A stretch of DNA of 64,000 bases from Winogradskyella sp. (GTDB taxonomy: Bacteria > Bacteroidota > Bacteroidia > Flavobacteriales > Flavobacteriaceae). The DNA lies in the NCBI RefSeq assembly GCF_028282165.1, contig NZ_JANQIM010000027.1:62001-126000 (forward strand). The letters run 5' to 3'. Both the position numbers and the translations under genes were made by a program. Of the stretch, positions 44,074-53,298 are shown piece after piece (the first letter of the stretch is position 1; every line of letters begins with the position of its first letter). A model generated the notes under the pieces. That model searched no databases, had not been told where the DNA came from, and saw only the letters and a list, made by a program, of their open reading frames with translations.

Positions 44074-44802
44074 ATGAGCACATTAGTAAGAATTGTAGTA
44101 GCTAGCATTGTAAGTATTTTAATGCTATCCTGTAACTTTTCCATGAATTTTGGAGAAGGCATTGATGGAAATAGAAATGTAGTCGTTATGGACAGAAATA
44201 TTTCTAGTGACTTTGAGTCTATAAAAGTAAGTCAAGGCTTAGATCTTTATATTACTCAAAGCAATGAAGTAGCATTAACCGTTGAAGCTGATGAAAACCT
44301 TCACGAAATAATTATGACCGAAGTTGAAAATGGTGTATTGAGGATTTATACAACAGAAAACATTAGGAGAGCTAAATCCAGAAGGATAAGTCTAAACGTT
44401 AATGAGATTTCAGCAATTAAAGCAACAAGCGGTAGTGATGTTTTTTCAACAAATACTATAGAAGTAGACGAATTAGAGCTGAACTCCACAAGTGGTGCAG
44501 ACATAAAGTTAGATGTTAAGACCGAAACCCTAAATTGTCATTCTACGAGTGGAAGCGATATAAGACTTAGCGGCACAACAAAAGTATTAATAGCTGAGGC
44601 TACTAGCGGTAGTGACATAGAAGCCTCAACCTTAAGCGCAGAAACATCTAAAGTAAAAGCAACAAGTGGTGCAGATATATCTGTAAATACTTCGAAAGAA
44701 CTGACAGCTAGAGCCACAAGTGGCGCAGATATTAGATATTCCGGAAATCCAGAAAAAGTAGACAAATCTGATAGTTCTTCTGGAAGTGTTAGAGGGAATT
44801 AA
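44074..44802 (+). CDS. DUF2807 (head-GIN) lipoprotein with six TSG-SD rungs
   Basis: 242 residues, lipobox LMLSC (Cys20). After the DUF2807 entry segment (RNVVVMDRNISSDFESIKVSQGLDLYI) the chain is a beta-helix in which TSG(S/A)D recurs at residues 118, 139, 158, 177, 197 and 215, spacing 18-21. This is the regular rung of a parallel beta helix. Outer-membrane- or periplasm-anchored; it follows the PspC/NTF2-like genes. Function unknown; it may act as an adhesin-like or envelope sensor. Confidence 0.83.
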   Translation: MSTLVRIVVASIVSILMLSCNFSMNFGEGIDGNRNVVVMDRNISSDFESIKVSQGLDLYITQSNEVALTVEADENLHEIIMTEVENGVLRIYTTENIRRAKSRRISLNVNEISAIKATSGSDVFSTNTIEVDELELNSTSGADIKLDVKTETLNCHSTSGSDIRLSGTTKVLIAEATSGSDIEASTLSAETSKVKATSGADISVNTSKELTARATSGADIRYSGNPEKVDKSDSSSGSVRGN

Positions 44803-44869
44803 TACAATTACAAACGTAATAGGCTTACTTTTCCTAACATAATTAAACAACTCACAACCAGTTAATTAT

Positions 44870-44912
44870 AAAACCATCTCAAATTCTTTATAGAGTTTGG
44901 GATGGTTTTTGT
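44870..44912 (+). terminator. Rho-independent terminator after first DUF2807 gene
   Basis: AAAACCATC (44870-44878) pairs with GATGGTTTT (44901-44909), extended by CAAA with TTTG, and a T run follows. It ends the PadR operon. Confidence 0.75.
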
Positions 44913-44988
44913 ATATATTTGTTTGAAGCCTCAAAAGTGACATAATCATTGATTTGTGTCATATTAGTAGCGAAATAAAGATATACAA

Positions 44989-45819
44989 ATGAAAAAAGTA
45001 TTACTTATTCTGGTCTTAATGATAGTTACATTGCCAACCATCATGGCACAAGAAAAAATTAAAGGCAATAGAAACGTTACCATTAAACAAACCTATGTAG
45101 ACGATTTTGATACTATTGTTGTGAATGGTGATTTTTCTATTGAAATTGTATACAACAGCAAACCTTCTGTTAGTATAGAGACAGATGACAACCTACATGA
45201 TGTTATACAGTTTGATGTCGTTAATGGCGTACTCACTTTTGTAGAAACTGTGCGCATCACATCAAAGAAACGACTAATTATTACTGTAAACTATGGAGAT
45301 GCCTTGCAGCATATTGAAACTCGAGGTGATGGTGAAATTAGATCATTAACCTCTATGGAGCTTGGCAATGCAACTTTAACCACTTTAGATAATTCCAGAG
45401 CCTACTTAAATGTTAAAGCCAAAAGTTTTGTTTATAAAAGTTCTGGTAAATCCAAAACACGTTTAAACCTGACTGCTGATTCAACTAAGATTGAGCTTAG
45501 TGATAATAGCAAGTTAGATGCGCTTATAAATAGCAAAGTTGCTAATTTTGATTTATACCTACGGGCTGATGCTGTTATCGAAGGTTCGGCTACTAGTGCA
45601 TTAATTAGACTGGATAACTCTACGAATTTTAATGGCCCAAAGTTCGATGTCCAAACTATTGACGCTACCCTTGAAGGTAATAGCGACCTTACTATAGATG
45701 CAACAGATACTATTACAATTGCAGCTTCTGGTAATAGTGAGATTTATCTCTATGGAGGCCCCGCAATTACAATTACAAAATTTGAGGATACCGCTAAACT
45801 CCAAAAGAAGCAACAATAG
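44989..45819 (+). CDS. Second DUF2807 (head-GIN) secreted protein
   Basis: 276 residues; the signal peptide ends at IMAQ. Beta-helical DUF2807 domain (GNRNVTIKQTYVDDFDTIVVNGDFSIEIVY ... LQHIETRGDGEIRSL). Unlike the preceding paralogue it has no lipobox and no regular TSGSD rungs, so the two have diverged. It lies beyond the terminator of the first operon, with a probable promoter of its own. Confidence 0.82.
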   Translation: MKKVLLILVLMIVTLPTIMAQEKIKGNRNVTIKQTYVDDFDTIVVNGDFSIEIVYNSKPSVSIETDDNLHDVIQFDVVNGVLTFVETVRITSKKRLIITVNYGDALQHIETRGDGEIRSLTSMELGNATLTTLDNSRAYLNVKAKSFVYKSSGKSKTRLNLTADSTKIELSDNSKLDALINSKVANFDLYLRADAVIEGSATSALIRLDNSTNFNGPKFDVQTIDATLEGNSDLTIDATDTITIAASGNSEIYLYGGPAITITKFEDTAKLQKKQQ

Positions 45820-45833
45820 CAGAATTAGAATAA

Positions 45834-45868
45834 TGAAAAAGCCGGAGTTTGTTACTCCGGCTTTTTAT
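45834..45868. terminator. Bidirectional Rho-independent terminator
   Basis: GCCGGAGT (45841-45848) pairs with ACTCCGGC (45854-45861) around TTGTT, flanked by A5 and T5 tracts. It separates the DUF2807 gene from the converging thioredoxin reductase gene. Confidence 0.9.
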
Positions 45869-45889
45869 TTTATTCGTAATGTTCTTTTA

Positions 45890-46873
45890 TTAGTTATAAG
45901 TTGAAGTTGACACTTCAAAATCAGCTTCCTTAGCTGCTAGATAACGTTCTGCATCTAAAGCGGCCATACAACCAGTTCCTGCTGCAGTGACGGCCTGTCT
46001 ATAGACATGATCAGCAGCATCGCCACTAACAAAAACACCATCAACATTGGTCTTACTAGTTCCAGGTACTGCGTTAATAATATAGCCTGTTTCATCTAAA
46101 TCGAGATAATCCTTAAAGATATCCGTATTAGGCTTATGACCTATAGCTACAAAGAAACCCGTTGCTTCAATATCAAAAACATCGCCAGTAACATTATTTC
46201 TTGCCCTAACACCAGTAACAACTTGTCCATCTCCTAAAACCTCTTCTGTTTCAGTATTCAAAAGGATTTCGATATTTTCGGTATTTCTAACACGAGCTTC
46301 CATAATTTTTGATGCTCTAAACTTATCTCGTCTCACCAACATCGTTACTTTTTTACAAAGTTTAGAAAGGTAATGCGCCTCCTCACAGGCAGAATCTCCT
46401 GCTCCGACAATTACCACCTCTTGATTTCTGTAAAAGAACCCATCACAAACAGCACAAGCAGAAACTCCACCGCCTAGCTGTAAATATTTTTGCTCGGACG
46501 GTAAGCCTAAATACTTTGCCGAGGCACCAGTAGAGATAATTATAGTAGAGGCATGAATTTCCTTCTCGTCATTGACCCAAACCTTATGAACATCTCCAGA
46601 AAAATCAACCTTTGTAACCCAACCATGGCGCACATCTGTTCCAAAACGCTCAGCTTGCTTTTGTAATTGAATCATCATTTCTGGGCCAGTAATACCATCG
46701 GGATACCCAGGGAAATTCTCAACATCATTTGTCGTGGTCAACTGACCTCCTGGTTGTTCACCTTGGTATAAAACAGGCGCCATATTTGCTCTAGAGGCAT
46801 ATATAGCAGCTGTATAACCTGCAGGTCCAGATCCTATTATCAAACATTTTACTTTTTCAATCGTATCAGACAT
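45890..46873 (-). CDS. trxB: Thioredoxin reductase (NADPH-dependent)
   Basis: 327 residues. FAD motif CLIIGSGPAGYTAAIYA at the N terminus, NADPH motif VVIVGAGDSACEEA near residue 155, redox-active disulfide C140-AV-C143 (in GGVSACAVCDGFF), and the C-terminal FAD contact GVFVSGDAAD. It supplies electrons to thioredoxin in the cytosol. Single-gene unit. Confidence 0.93.
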   Translation of the reverse strand: MSDTIEKVKCLIIGSGPAGYTAAIYASRANMAPVLYQGEQPGGQLTTTNDVENFPGYPDGITGPEMMIQLQKQAERFGTDVRHGWVTKVDFSGDVHKVWVNDEKEIHASTIIISTGASAKYLGLPSEQKYLQLGGGVSACAVCDGFFYRNQEVVIVGAGDSACEEAHYLSKLCKKVTMLVRRDKFRASKIMEARVRNTENIEILLNTETEEVLGDGQVVTGVRARNNVTGDVFDIEATGFFVAIGHKPNTDIFKDYLDLDETGYIINAVPGTSKTNVDGVFVSGDAADHVYRQAVTAAGTGCMAALDAERYLAAKEADFEVSTSTYN

Positions 46874-47032
46874 ATATTTCGTATTTATTCCTCAACAAAA
46901 GTAGGTTTTTTGACTAAATCCTTACATAGAAGTTATTAACACTGATTATGGTATCATAAAATTTATGAATTGCTTCATTCTTTGGATATAATTTACTAAT
47001 TTAAAAGTGTTTAATAGTAAAACGGACTAATC

Positions 47033-47515
47033 ATGAAATCAAAATCCTTATTGCTAATCATTGTATTGTTAGTAGCATTATCATGCAAAAACGAATCTAC
47101 TAGTAAAGAAGAATCCTTGGATAATAATCCAACAACTATTGAAGAAAAAAACAATCATCTTAAAGGTACTTGGGAACTCACAGGGTTTTATAATTACAAG
47201 GACAATGTTGTTGTAGATTCATTTGAAATGAATCCAGAATTTAGGCAGCTCAAGATGTATACCGATACTAAAGTTATGTGGTGCAAGCATAGGCCTGCAG
47301 ATTCCTCAGAATGGTTTGGTTATGGGACTTATAAATATGATGGTGGCCAACTTACCGAAGTGCTAGACTTTGGATCTGCCGTTATGGACGAGGTTATTGC
47401 TGAGAAAAAAGAATTCATTTTTGAATTAGACCTACATCCAGATAAATTTCAGCAAATTGAATTAGACGAAGATGGCAATAGAATCTATTCTGAAAATTAT
47501 GTTAGGGTAGAATAA
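47033..47515 (+). CDS. Lipocalin-like lipoprotein, unknown function
   Basis: 160 residues, lipobox ALSC (Cys18). After a disordered linker the mature part begins HLKGTWELTGFYNY, the typical start of a small lipocalin-like beta barrel, and continues with alternating strands to YSENYVRVE. Outer-membrane or periplasmic. Single gene, converging on the phosphoesterase gene. Confidence 0.68.
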   Translation: MKSKSLLLIIVLLVALSCKNESTSKEESLDNNPTTIEEKNNHLKGTWELTGFYNYKDNVVVDSFEMNPEFRQLKMYTDTKVMWCKHRPADSSEWFGYGTYKYDGGQLTEVLDFGSAVMDEVIAEKKEFIFELDLHPDKFQQIELDEDGNRIYSENYVRVE

Positions 47516-47619
47516 ATAATATTAGATTAGAGTTTGAAACCAAACTCACGTTTCATCCTTTTGGTAATGCGTTTAAAACCATAATTACTGATTTTTCCAT
47601 TATTCTTAATAAGACATAA

Positions 47620-47656
47620 AAATAAAGCCTTCCCGTAAAAAGGGAAGGCTTTTTGT
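47620..47656. terminator. Bidirectional Rho-independent terminator
   Basis: AAGCCTTCCC (47625-47634) pairs with GGGAAGGCTT (47642-47651) around GTAAAAA and is followed by T5. It separates the lipocalin-like gene from the large phosphoesterase gene. Confidence 0.88.
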
Positions 47657-47681
47657 AGATATGAATTAATTGTAAAAGGAG

Positions 47682-50600
47682 TTATCTTTTAATAAACTTC
47701 TTTACAATCTGATTGTTTTCAAAATTAATTCTAACAAAATAAACACCTGATTCAAAAAGGTTTACATCTATACCTTCGTTAGAAATATCGCTCTTTATTG
47801 TTTTTACAAGTCTACCGTTTATGTCATAAATTGCTATACTTTCATACGGCATATTGGTTCCAATGTAAAGTAAATCCTTAGCAGGGTTAGGATATAAAGT
47901 AACGCTATTTTGGTCAAGATCATTATCTGTTATAGACAGTGCAGACAAGTCATATTCAATAACCAACTGAGGAGCAGCAGTACCATCAAAAGACTCTGCT
48001 TCACGTTCGCCACTACCATTTATGATAAATGTTACAGGATTTAGCAAATCCCAGCCAGCCTGTCCTAAAATTTCCTCTAGTAATACACTAATATTAGGCG
48101 TACGCTGATCGGGACCAGCAGTTCCAACATCTGCAGTATTCCATGCAGGTACATTGTTCCAAGGCACCATATTTGTACTTGTTGTTCTAGAAGAAATATC
48201 AAAATCTGTAAGTGTAAACTCTAGTGAGTTTGCATTAGCCTCAGCTCTAATTTCTAAATCTGTTTGTCCTGTATTGTCATCGTCTACTGTAAACTGAATG
48301 TAAGCATTGGTAATATCAGCTCCCGCTGGAAGGTGTATATTAGTAAATCTAATTCCTACCAACTGGTTGGTCGAGCCACTTTCATCAACTAATTCTAAAT
48401 CAGAACTACCTATACTCATATCTCCATTCGCTACTTCTTCTTCAGCATCATTATTAGAAGCATTAACTTGGTAAGTTAATGTTCCTGTTTCTGGAATACC
48501 AGCACAATTACAATTGCCGTCTTCAATATCAAACAAGGTATTGGCGTCTCCATCATCACAAGGTGTTCCAGATGGTTGGCACGGAGTGAAATAGAACAAC
48601 TTTAGTATTGGCGCTGCAGAACCATCCCTGGCTTCAGCAACACGTTTTCCACTTCCGGAGATAATGAAGGTAATAGGATTTCCTTGAGACCAATCTTGCT
48701 GACCTATCACTTCTTGAACTATATCTGTTACATATGGTGTTCTTTGTAACAGCCCTGCTTCTCCTACATTATCCCAAAGACCAATATCATTCCAAGGTAT
48801 TGAGGTGTTTGTCAAGACTCTAGAAGAAATATCAAAATTTGTACTTGTAAACATGTTACTATTTGGAGATAATTCTCCATGAATTAACAAATTAGTTGGG
48901 TCTTGATCAGAAGCATCTTCGTCAGTTTGGAATTGCAAATAGGCTCTGTAAAGTATTGAACCATCAGGGATTTGAACATCATCAAAGCGTATTCCTACAA
49001 CTTGGTCTTCATTGTCCCATATCAATTCTAAATCAGAACTTGAAAGATCTACAGAACCAGTAGAAATAGTTTCTTCCGCATCATCATCATTATTTAAGAC
49101 TGCTAAATTATTTTCAACAGCATCATTTGGGATACCTGAACATCCGCAGCTGCCATCAGATTCATCATAAATAGTGTCTGGGTTTCCATCATTACATGGT
49201 GTACCTACCACCGGACAACTTATTGAATCAACAATTCTCATATATGTACTTTCAGAATTTCCAAAATCACCGCCTTCTTTTATCACAGTACCGTCATCAA
49301 GCGATAGCGTATAAGCTCCAATTCCATAATCACAACAGAATCCATCCCCATAAGCGTCAAAAACCGTAAATGTGTAGCATGTGTCCGAGTTTACGTTAAA
49401 TGTTTCTGTGATTGTAGTATTGTTAAAAGAATCATCATAAGATTCGCCTTGAGCGATAACGACTCCATTCTCATCTTCAAAAATCCATGAAGTTTCCGAA
49501 GCATAATCATCAAAAGTTAGAGACAGGTCAATCTCTGTCGTTACATAATTTGGTGCCTTGCTAAAGCTTGTACTAAAGGTACTATTCTCAGGAAATTCAT
49601 CAGAAACACCATTTACAGAAGTGATAGAGGCTGTCAAAGTATTTACGCCATCATCTATTGTAATTACCGGATTACCTAAATTTGCTGTTTCACCTGGTAG
49701 CAGATTGCCATTCCAATTTATAACTACTGGAGCACTACCATTGATTTGATATGTCAATTCAGCAGTTGTAATTGGGTCTAATCCCAGATTTTCAATTTGG
49801 AATAGGGGTTGTATGTCGTTACCACAAACTTGTTCAAATATATTTGAAACGATAAGGCCTGCATCATTATTAAAAGTCTGAGTCGTATAATTTATTACCA
49901 ATCTTGGTGCACTATCTGGTTCACCATTGTAGGATTCAGCGGCTCTAGAGCCCGATCCTGTTATAATAAAAGACATCCCATTGAAAATAGACCATGTAGG
50001 TTGGTCAACTATTTCTTGAACAATTGTGCTTAAATCTGGTGTTTTTTGATCGTCCCCTTCGTCATTTACGTTGGTCCATGCTGGTACATTGTTCCAATCT
50101 ACAGAAGCTGTGGTCGTAGTTCTGTTTGTAATATCAAAGTCCGTAAGGGTAAATGTAGGACTATTTCCAATTAATTCTCCATGTATAGTCAAATCCGTTT
50201 GTTCAGAATCTGTCTCATCAACCGTAAACTGAATATAAGCCTCAACGATGTTAGCACCTTGGGGAATAGTAACGTTCGCAAAACGAATCCCAACATGTTG
50301 ATTGTTTTGACCAGCAAAGGAATCGAACACCATCTCCAAATCCGAACTATCAAGATACATAGCACCACCAGTTTCAGCTTCTTCTGCATCATCAGAGCTT
50401 TGTTGAACAGCAAATGTAAGAGTTCCATTAGCAGGTAAACCAACACAGTTACATTCTCCATCTTCCACATCTAAAGTGGTGTTAGGATCACCATCATCAC
50501 AAGCTGTACCTGCATCGGGACATGGTGGTTGGTAAAATAGTTTTAATTGTGGTGGAGCAGAACCGTCAAAAGCTTCTGCAATTCTTTGTCCAGTACCAGA

Positions 50601-52421
50601 AAAGATAAATGTCATAGAATTTCCAACTTGCCAATCGACTTGGTTTATGATTTCACTTACAATTGGTGTAAGATATGGTGTACGCTGGTTTATATCCGCT
50701 TCACCTACTGTATCCCAAAGAGGTATTTCATCCCATGTCACAAAACTATTTGTTTTGGCTCGGCTAGAAATGTCAAAAGCAACATCTAGGAAAGTTGAGC
50801 TATTTGGAGATAGTTCGCCATAAATATCGAGCATGGTTGGTTCGAAACCTGCATTAGTTTCATCGGTAGTAAATTGAATATATGCTCTATACAAGGTAGA
50901 ACCATCAGGGATCTGAATATTATTGAATCTTATACCAACAACTTGCTCAGAACTACCATCTTGAATAAGTTCTAAATCTGTACTTGTTAAGTCTATTACC
51001 CCTGTTGGTACATCTTCCTCAGCATCATCGCTAGATGAATCAACATCTATTGTTTCTACCATAAGGTCTGTATCGAGTACGCCTTCACAATTACAGAATC
51101 CATCTTCTTCGTCAAAAGAGGTCATGCTGTCTCCGTCGTCACATGCTGTTCCTACTATATTACAAGGATTATTGGTATCGTTGTTTGTTATTATAACTAA
51201 ATCTCCAGTTGGTGGGCTAAAAACATCAAGGTTTGCTGGCAGTATAAATGGATCGTCGTTTGAAACTTCGCCTACACTATCTGCGTTATCTACCTGAATT
51301 GTCCTTAGATGAATTTCTTGTGTATCTATGAAAATAAGTTTGAATTGATTGAATGATCCAGAATTTCTCGTCCAACTTTTATCATCATCGTTAGGTCTAA
51401 GTGGCGCGCCCCACGCACCTTCTCCTGCATAAACCGTCCCGTTGGCTACATCAATTTCAAAGCCTTCGTCATTTCCTGCTTCTAATGAAGGTCTTACTGG
51501 CCAAGTGGTTTTGGTCATATGAGAATCACAATCTATAACAAGTCTTACATCATTATCATAAAACAATTGTGCCCAAGACTCATACTGAAATGGTCTTCCT
51601 TCAGATTTAAAAGCAGTATGAGGACGCATTGGTTTATGGTATTGCGCCATATTCCAAATGTGAGTGCTAGAGTTAGTTGCCAAATCGTTCTGCAACCATG
51701 TAAGCTGGTTGCCCAAGATAGAAATTTCAGTATTCAGTGTATATGCTCTGACTAAATTTTGTCCAAAGGTCAGAGCAAAATAAGAATCTGTGTTAGGCGT
51801 ATCAAAAAGATTGTAAACTACAACTGGGTCGTATTCGTGATTACCTCTGGCTGGTACAATAGGAAACATTCGACCGTCTGCAGCAATGGTAAATTGCCAA
51901 TCATCAAACCAATCTTGCCATTCGGAATTGGTATCATCATCTGTCATGTCTCCACCAAAAAGCACAGCATGGGGTTTCAGTTTTGCAACAAGTTTATTAG
52001 CATTCTGCCGAGGTGTTCTGTTGTTTCTCGAATCTCCTCCGGCTATAAAAGATAAGCGACTATTATCGTTTGGTGCGGTTTTAAACCAATACCTATTACT
52101 TGTACCTTCACTATCATTTATTACAAAATAGTAAGCCGTATCTGGTAGTAATCCAGTAAGACGAACAAATCTATTATCCATACCGCGGTAGACCTCTGTT
52201 CTGTCTACAGATTGGCTAAAAGGGTAATTAGCGAAAACGGTTCCTTCATCTGTTGTACCGTAGTGAACGACAGGATTTGTCCCACTAATTTGGTTCCATG
52301 CTATTGTAATTGTCGTAGCAGGATCGTCTACAAGTATAATTCTATACTTATCATTGTCGGCTTTCAGTGTGTTTGCCAGAAGGAAAACGAAAGCCAAAAT
52401 TAAATAGTTTAGGTTTCTCAT
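47682..52421 (-). CDS. Large T9SS-secreted purple-acid-phosphatase-like protein with A-B-A-B repeats
   Basis: 1579 residues; signal peptide ends near LKAD. Residues 25-120 are a fibronectin-like domain (FVRLTGLLPDTAYYFVI). A calcineurin-like phosphoesterase follows, with metal motifs AGGDSRNN, FGGDMTDDD, RGNHEYD, AQYHKP and a degenerate last motif DCDSHM in place of GHxH. From about residue 420 the chain has four Cys linkers of the form GT(A/P)C(D/N)DG near 425, 639, 1074 and 1289, each before a DNRLRE-like beta module. Modules 1 and 3 match, as do 2 and 4. A CARDB/CUB-like block separates the pairs. A type A T9SS sorting domain (VTLYPNPAKDLLYIG ... KFIKR) closes it. Surface phosphatase is inferred; the substrate is unknown. 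Confidence 0.85.
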   Translation of the reverse strand: MRNLNYLILAFVFLLANTLKADNDKYRIILVDDPATTITIAWNQISGTNPVVHYGTTDEGTVFANYPFSQSVDRTEVYRGMDNRFVRLTGLLPDTAYYFVINDSEGTSNRYWFKTAPNDNSRLSFIAGGDSRNNRTPRQNANKLVAKLKPHAVLFGGDMTDDDTNSEWQDWFDDWQFTIAADGRMFPIVPARGNHEYDPVVVYNLFDTPNTDSYFALTFGQNLVRAYTLNTEISILGNQLTWLQNDLATNSSTHIWNMAQYHKPMRPHTAFKSEGRPFQYESWAQLFYDNDVRLVIDCDSHMTKTTWPVRPSLEAGNDEGFEIDVANGTVYAGEGAWGAPLRPNDDDKSWTRNSGSFNQFKLIFIDTQEIHLRTIQVDNADSVGEVSNDDPFILPANLDVFSPPTGDLVIITNNDTNNPCNIVGTACDDGDSMTSFDEEDGFCNCEGVLDTDLMVETIDVDSSSDDAEEDVPTGVIDLTSTDLELIQDGSSEQVVGIRFNNIQIPDGSTLYRAYIQFTTDETNAGFEPTMLDIYGELSPNSSTFLDVAFDISSRAKTNSFVTWDEIPLWDTVGEADINQRTPYLTPIVSEIINQVDWQVGNSMTFIFSGTGQRIAEAFDGSAPPQLKLFYQPPCPDAGTACDDGDPNTTLDVEDGECNCVGLPANGTLTFAVQQSSDDAEEAETGGAMYLDSSDLEMVFDSFAGQNNQHVGIRFANVTIPQGANIVEAYIQFTVDETDSEQTDLTIHGELIGNSPTFTLTDFDITNRTTTTASVDWNNVPAWTNVNDEGDDQKTPDLSTIVQEIVDQPTWSIFNGMSFIITGSGSRAAESYNGEPDSAPRLVINYTTQTFNNDAGLIVSNIFEQVCGNDIQPLFQIENLGLDPITTAELTYQINGSAPVVINWNGNLLPGETANLGNPVITIDDGVNTLTASITSVNGVSDEFPENSTFSTSFSKAPNYVTTEIDLSLTFDDYASETSWIFEDENGVVIAQGESYDDSFNNTTITETFNVNSDTCYTFTVFDAYGDGFCCDYGIGAYTLSLDDGTVIKEGGDFGNSESTYMRIVDSISCPVVGTPCNDGNPDTIYDESDGSCGCSGIPNDAVENNLAVLNNDDDAEETISTGSVDLSSSDLELIWDNEDQVVGIRFDDVQIPDGSILYRAYLQFQTDEDASDQDPTNLLIHGELSPNSNMFTSTNFDISSRVLTNTSIPWNDIGLWDNVGEAGLLQRTPYVTDIVQEVIGQQDWSQGNPITFIISGSGKRVAEARDGSAAPILKLFYFTPCQPSGTPCDDGDANTLFDIEDGNCNCAGIPETGTLTYQVNASNNDAEEEVANGDMSIGSSDLELVDESGSTNQLVGIRFTNIHLPAGADITNAYIQFTVDDDNTGQTDLEIRAEANANSLEFTLTDFDISSRTTSTNMVPWNNVPAWNTADVGTAGPDQRTPNISVLLEEILGQAGWDLLNPVTFIINGSGEREAESFDGTAAPQLVIEYDLSALSITDNDLDQNSVTLYPNPAKDLLYIGTNMPYESIAIYDINGRLVKTIKSDISNEGIDVNLFESGVYFVRINFENNQIVKKFIKR

Positions 52422-53298
52422 TTTTAGTCACTGTTAATTTATTAGTTCTTATTAAATACAAAGTCGCTAAGGGTATAAGTCCATGGGGCAATCTATATAT
52501 TGTAAGAAAAAGACTGTTGTGCAGAGTCATGCCGGCTAATTCAGGTATAAATCCGACATAAACCCTAGCAAATGCAGTTACAAAACCCCAAAACGCAAAA
52601 TAGTAAAGTATAAATTTGACCATTCTATGGGGAATAAAAATCAAAATAGAACCTAATACGTCTATGAAGCCTACAACCCATAAAAATATTCTGGCTTCGT
52701 CTTCTGAGATTTTTAAAATTGAAATTGTCATATCAATAAAATGACCAGGCACAGGAAGAATGCCCATAGCAAATAACCCATGTGGAATAAAAGTCAATGC
52801 AATTGCTATTTTCAAAAAATTGGTCAAAAAACTAATACTGAGTTTTTCTATATTTTTCCAAAATGCTAATAGTACAATAGGTGAAAGCTGTATTGAAAGT
52901 TCAAAGACCGGTAACCAAGAGTAGTTTTTTTCTTTAAACATACTCAGTGCCATAAAAATTAAAAAAACGAAGCTTATCCAGATCAAGCTCTTCTTAATAA
53001 TCATTGAAGAAACCTTAAACCAAAAAAGTGCAATGAATGATGTGATGAGAAAAATGACTGCAACTATCTTCGTTAAAAGCTCAATACGGTAATTAATTGT
53101 TGGATCAGTAGCATAAGCATTCCAGCTATCATAAAAATAAAGAACTATGGGTGTGAGTAAACTCTCATCCCATAAAAAAGCTCTATATGGTGAACCAAAA
53201 AAATAAAACTGGTAAAATCTACCAAATAGAACTAAAGCACAACTAATAAGAATTATCTTAATACTTTGCTTTTGTAATAAAGTGAAGTTAGTATCCAT
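52351..53298 (-). CDS. Multi-pass membrane protein, DoxX-like, unknown function
   Basis: 315 residues from the ATG at 53298 (an in-frame TTG at 53307 adds 3). About nine hydrophobic helices, with TFIPHGLFAMGILPVPGHFI and a helix-turn IFLWVVGFIDVLGSILIFIPH that resemble the DoxX-type quinol/redox membrane family. Its last 71 nucleotides overlap the start of the phosphoesterase gene on the same strand, so translation of the two may be coupled. Function is not known. Confidence 0.65.
   Translation of the reverse strand: MDTNFTLLQKQSIKIILISCALVLFGRFYQFYFFGSPYRAFLWDESLLTPIVLYFYDSWNAYATDPTINYRIELLTKIVAVIFLITSFIALFWFKVSSMIIKKSLIWISFVFLIFMALSMFKEKNYSWLPVFELSIQLSPIVLLAFWKNIEKLSISFLTNFLKIAIALTFIPHGLFAMGILPVPGHFIDMTISILKISEDEARIFLWVVGFIDVLGSILIFIPHRMVKFILYYFAFWGFVTAFARVYVGFIPELAGMTLHNSLFLTIYRLPHGLIPLATLYLIRTNKLTVTKNEKPKLFNFGFRFPSGKHTESRQ

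Noticed and set aside
51759..52131. Overlapping rightward ORFs opposite the phosphoesterase domain
   Set aside because: They are reverse-frame shadows of conserved metal motifs and show no protein family.
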